From positions 335,782 to 399,781 of the forward strand of contig RAZH01000002.1 of NCBI GenBank assembly GCA_003612585.1: a stretch of 64,000 nucleotides of DNA. Reading direction: 5' to 3'. The notes beneath the pieces are model-generated. The model worked only from the letters and a program-made list of their open reading frames with translations, was not told where the DNA came from and searched no databases. Numbering within the stretch: position 1 is the stretch's first letter; each line of letters starts with the position of its first letter. This stretch comes from a bacterium 1XD42-54. Its GTDB lineage: Bacteria > Bacillota > Clostridia > Lachnospirales > Lachnospiraceae. The translations under genes and the position numbers were made by a program. This document shows, piece by piece, positions 62,568 through 64,000 of this stretch.

Positions 62568-62610
62568 AAAAAGATCCTTTGTACTGAACATTAGTATGAG
62601 GGATCTTTTT
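62568..62610 (+). terminator. Terminator after nfnB
   Basis: AAAAAGATCC pairs with GGATCTTTTT around a loop of about 23 bases; T-rich in both directions. Confidence 0.82.
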
Positions 62611-62679
62611 GGTGAATCAGATATCATATAGAAAAAGCAGGGTGAAAATGTTATGAAAAAAAGATAGATGCCAGGAAGG

Positions 62680-63174
62680 CGTTTTGAATCCTTCTACAGG
62701 AAATCCTCTGACGATGGCCGATTATGTGCCGATCAGATGGTCCTCTGACCTGGAGTATATAGCCAGAATCCGGGCGGCAGAGGCAAGTGTGACAATGGCT
62801 CATACTAGAACAAACGGCGCAAGCTGTTTCGAAATACAGAGTCCGAATGGTATTAGGAGTTACGGTGAGATTTTAGCCTGGAACTGGAGTAATCCATGCT
62901 CGACGGAATTGAGCAGTGGTATGCGGAAAAGCAGGACTGGGTGAAGCAGAATGCAAACGCTGTGACAGGACATTATACGCAGATGATTGATCCGGAAAAT
63001 CTTTATGTTTGGAATGGGGACATTTTGTAACGAAAAAGTACAATATTACAACACTATAGCCGGAGAATTTGCGTCTGGCAGCGGTCTGGATGAGTCATGC
63101 AGAGCAGGCATCAATGACTGCAGCCAGGTTCGGATGGGATTGTCAGGGCAAATTATTGTGGTACAGATTGCTTA
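62680..63174 (+). pseudogene. CAP/SCP-domain secreted protein remnant, frameshifted and 5'-truncated
   Basis: Three fragments of one CAP-like domain are spread over two frames. Frame A (62684 on) reads IRWSSDLEYIARIRAAEAS, then AHTRTNGASCFEIQSP and YGEILAWNWS. Frame B (62896-63030) continues GIEQWYAEKQDWVKQ and VTGHYTQMIDPENLYV. Frame A resumes near 63005 with GMGTFCNEKVQYYNTIAGEF. CAP proteins of gut Firmicutes have these blocks in this order. The signal peptide and N-terminal stalk are missing and no start codon with a ribosome site is seen, so the gene is dead. The two frame changes lie near 62890 and 63005. Confidence 0.75.
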
Positions 63175-63201
63175 AAGAGAAAAAGAAAGCAGGACAGAGT
63201 A

Positions 63202-63681
63202 ATGAAAATAACACTGGTGACAGTAGGAAAAATAAAAGAAAAATTTTTTCAGGCCGCAATTTCAGAGTACAGCAAACGACTGGGCCGGTATTGCTCGCTG
63301 AATATCGTTGAGGCCGCAGATGAAAAGACGCCGGACGGAGCAGGAGAATCGCTGGAGCGGCAGATCAGAGAAAAAGAGGGACGACGGATTCTTGATGCAG
63401 TCAAAGAAGATGCGTATGTAATTGCGTTGGCTATACAGGGAACGGAACGTTCTTCTGAGAACCTGGCGGCGCATCTTGACGCGCTTACGGTACAGGGAAA
63501 TAGCCATCTGTGTTTTGTAATCGGAGGTTCCCTGGGGCTTTCGGAAGAGGTGCTTGCCAGAGCAGATGAGCAGCTCAGTTTTTCTGCAATGACGTTTCCA
63601 CATCAGCTGATGCGGGTCATTTTGCTGGAACAAATTTATCGGAGCTTCCGGATTATAAGGGGAGAGCCATATCATAAATAA
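63202..63681 (+). CDS. rlmH: 23S rRNA (pseudouridine1915-N3)-methyltransferase
   Basis: A 159-residue SPOUT methyltransferase that modifies helix 69 of 23S rRNA on assembled ribosomes. MKITLVTVGKIKEKFFQ, FVIGGSLGLSEEVLARAD and the SAM-binding knot FSAMTFPHQLMRVILLEQIY (read as MTFPHQLMRVILLEQIYR) through the C-terminal RGEPYHK are all typical. Length is standard. ATG 63202 follows a weak AGGACAGAG site. A terminator-like hairpin lies about 140 bases downstream. Confidence 0.97.
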   Translation: MKITLVTVGKIKEKFFQAAISEYSKRLGRYCSLNIVEAADEKTPDGAGESLERQIREKEGRRILDAVKEDAYVIALAIQGTERSSENLAAHLDALTVQGNSHLCFVIGGSLGLSEEVLARADEQLSFSAMTFPHQLMRVILLEQIYRSFRIIRGEPYHK

Positions 63682-64000
63682 TAAATTTTAAATTTGCAAA
63701 AACAATTTTTGTTTTTATATTTTATGAATTAAGAAAAGTAACAGTATAAAATGAAATCCGGATAATGGAAAAATCTGTTACTTTCACCTTGTATCACCAG
63801 TATGAAAATGATATATTAAATACAGGCACAGGTGCCGCCAAAATGCTGAAGAATGTTCAGGTGGCGTGCAGCTGTGCCTGTGTTTTTATTTCAGAAAGAA
63901 GTGTTTGCAGGCTATATTTTTTGGAATACAAGTCCAGCTAAGAAATGTCAATAGGTAAATTGAAAAATGTTTAAAAATTTTTTTTCGAGCAGTTGATCTA
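63682..64000. other. Intergenic end of window
   Basis: About 320 AT-rich bases with no gene visible. The only clear feature is a hairpin terminator at 63822-63888, which may close the rlmH transcript or a small untranslated RNA. Confidence 0.5.
63822..63888 (+). terminator. Terminator downstream of rlmH
   Basis: ACAGGCACAG pairs with CTGTGCCTGT, with an inner CGCC/GGCG helix, followed by GTTTTTATTT. Confidence 0.82.

Noticed and set aside
1..64000. CRISPR arrays, insertion sequences, prophage, rRNA genes
   Set aside because: No regularly spaced repeats, transposase, integrase, phage genes or rRNA segments were seen.

Overview
The window reads as chromosome of an anaerobic, spore-forming Firmicute, most probably a member of the Lachnospiraceae. 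Reasons: a complete spoIIIAA-AH sporulation operon, a T-box in front of leuA, Rex, fermentative D-lactate dehydrogenase, oxygen-independent NrdG, the NfnAB-type flavoprotein pair, strong AGGAGG ribosome sites with several TTG/GTG starts, and moderate GC. I cannot name the genus. Nearly all genes lie on the + strand; only a carbamate-kinase-family gene and an ABC-F gene are on the - strand.

Layout. 1-3.4 kb: end of pheT, a histidine phosphatase and queA. 3.8-9.4 kb: an operon built like dlt (adenylation enzyme, carrier protein, MBOAT acyltransferase, DltD-like SGNH protein) with an extra PLP decarboxylase of the LysA/BtrK fold; the last gene carries an in-frame stop. 9.7-15.7 kb: nrdG, dut, then a three-gene unit with an ICMT-like membrane protein, a GH3-family protein and an HD-GYP protein with a broken GGDEF domain. 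15.8-16.7 kb: carbamate-kinase-like gene (-). 16.9-22.1 kb: spoIIIA operon with a SigE-like promoter. 22.2-25.7 kb: a protease-less Lon-like AAA protein, a nucleotidyltransferase, tRNA-Pro(GGG) and an AT-rich secreted YHYH protein. 25.9-31.1 kb: a sodium symporter and a heterodimeric ABC exporter. 31.1-39.2 kb: T-box leuA, D-lactate dehydrogenase, a SleB-like hydrolase, thrC and small envelope proteins. 39.5-45.7 kb: a MacB/FtsX-type permease, an OmpR/VanR-type two-component system and a hybrid sensor kinase. 45.8-54.9 kb: ABC-F, rex, nnr, alr, a MazF-type toxin without a visible antitoxin, a CNNM/CorC protein, a YebC protein and a CFI-box protein. 55-63.7 kb: a TepA-like ClpP protein, uppP, ftsK/spoIIIE, nfnAB, a broken CAP-domain gene and rlmH.

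Connections. GTTAAG-N4-GTTAAG direct repeats precede the dlt-like operon, and an ATTAAG/GTTAAG version precedes the permease that lies beside the OmpR-type two-component system. This suggests one cell-envelope regulon. A two-hairpin element with conserved loop bases and differing outer stems occurs twice, before the response regulator and after rex; it resembles no RNA family I know. These two observations and the decarboxylase-containing dlt-like operon are the most promising parts of the window.
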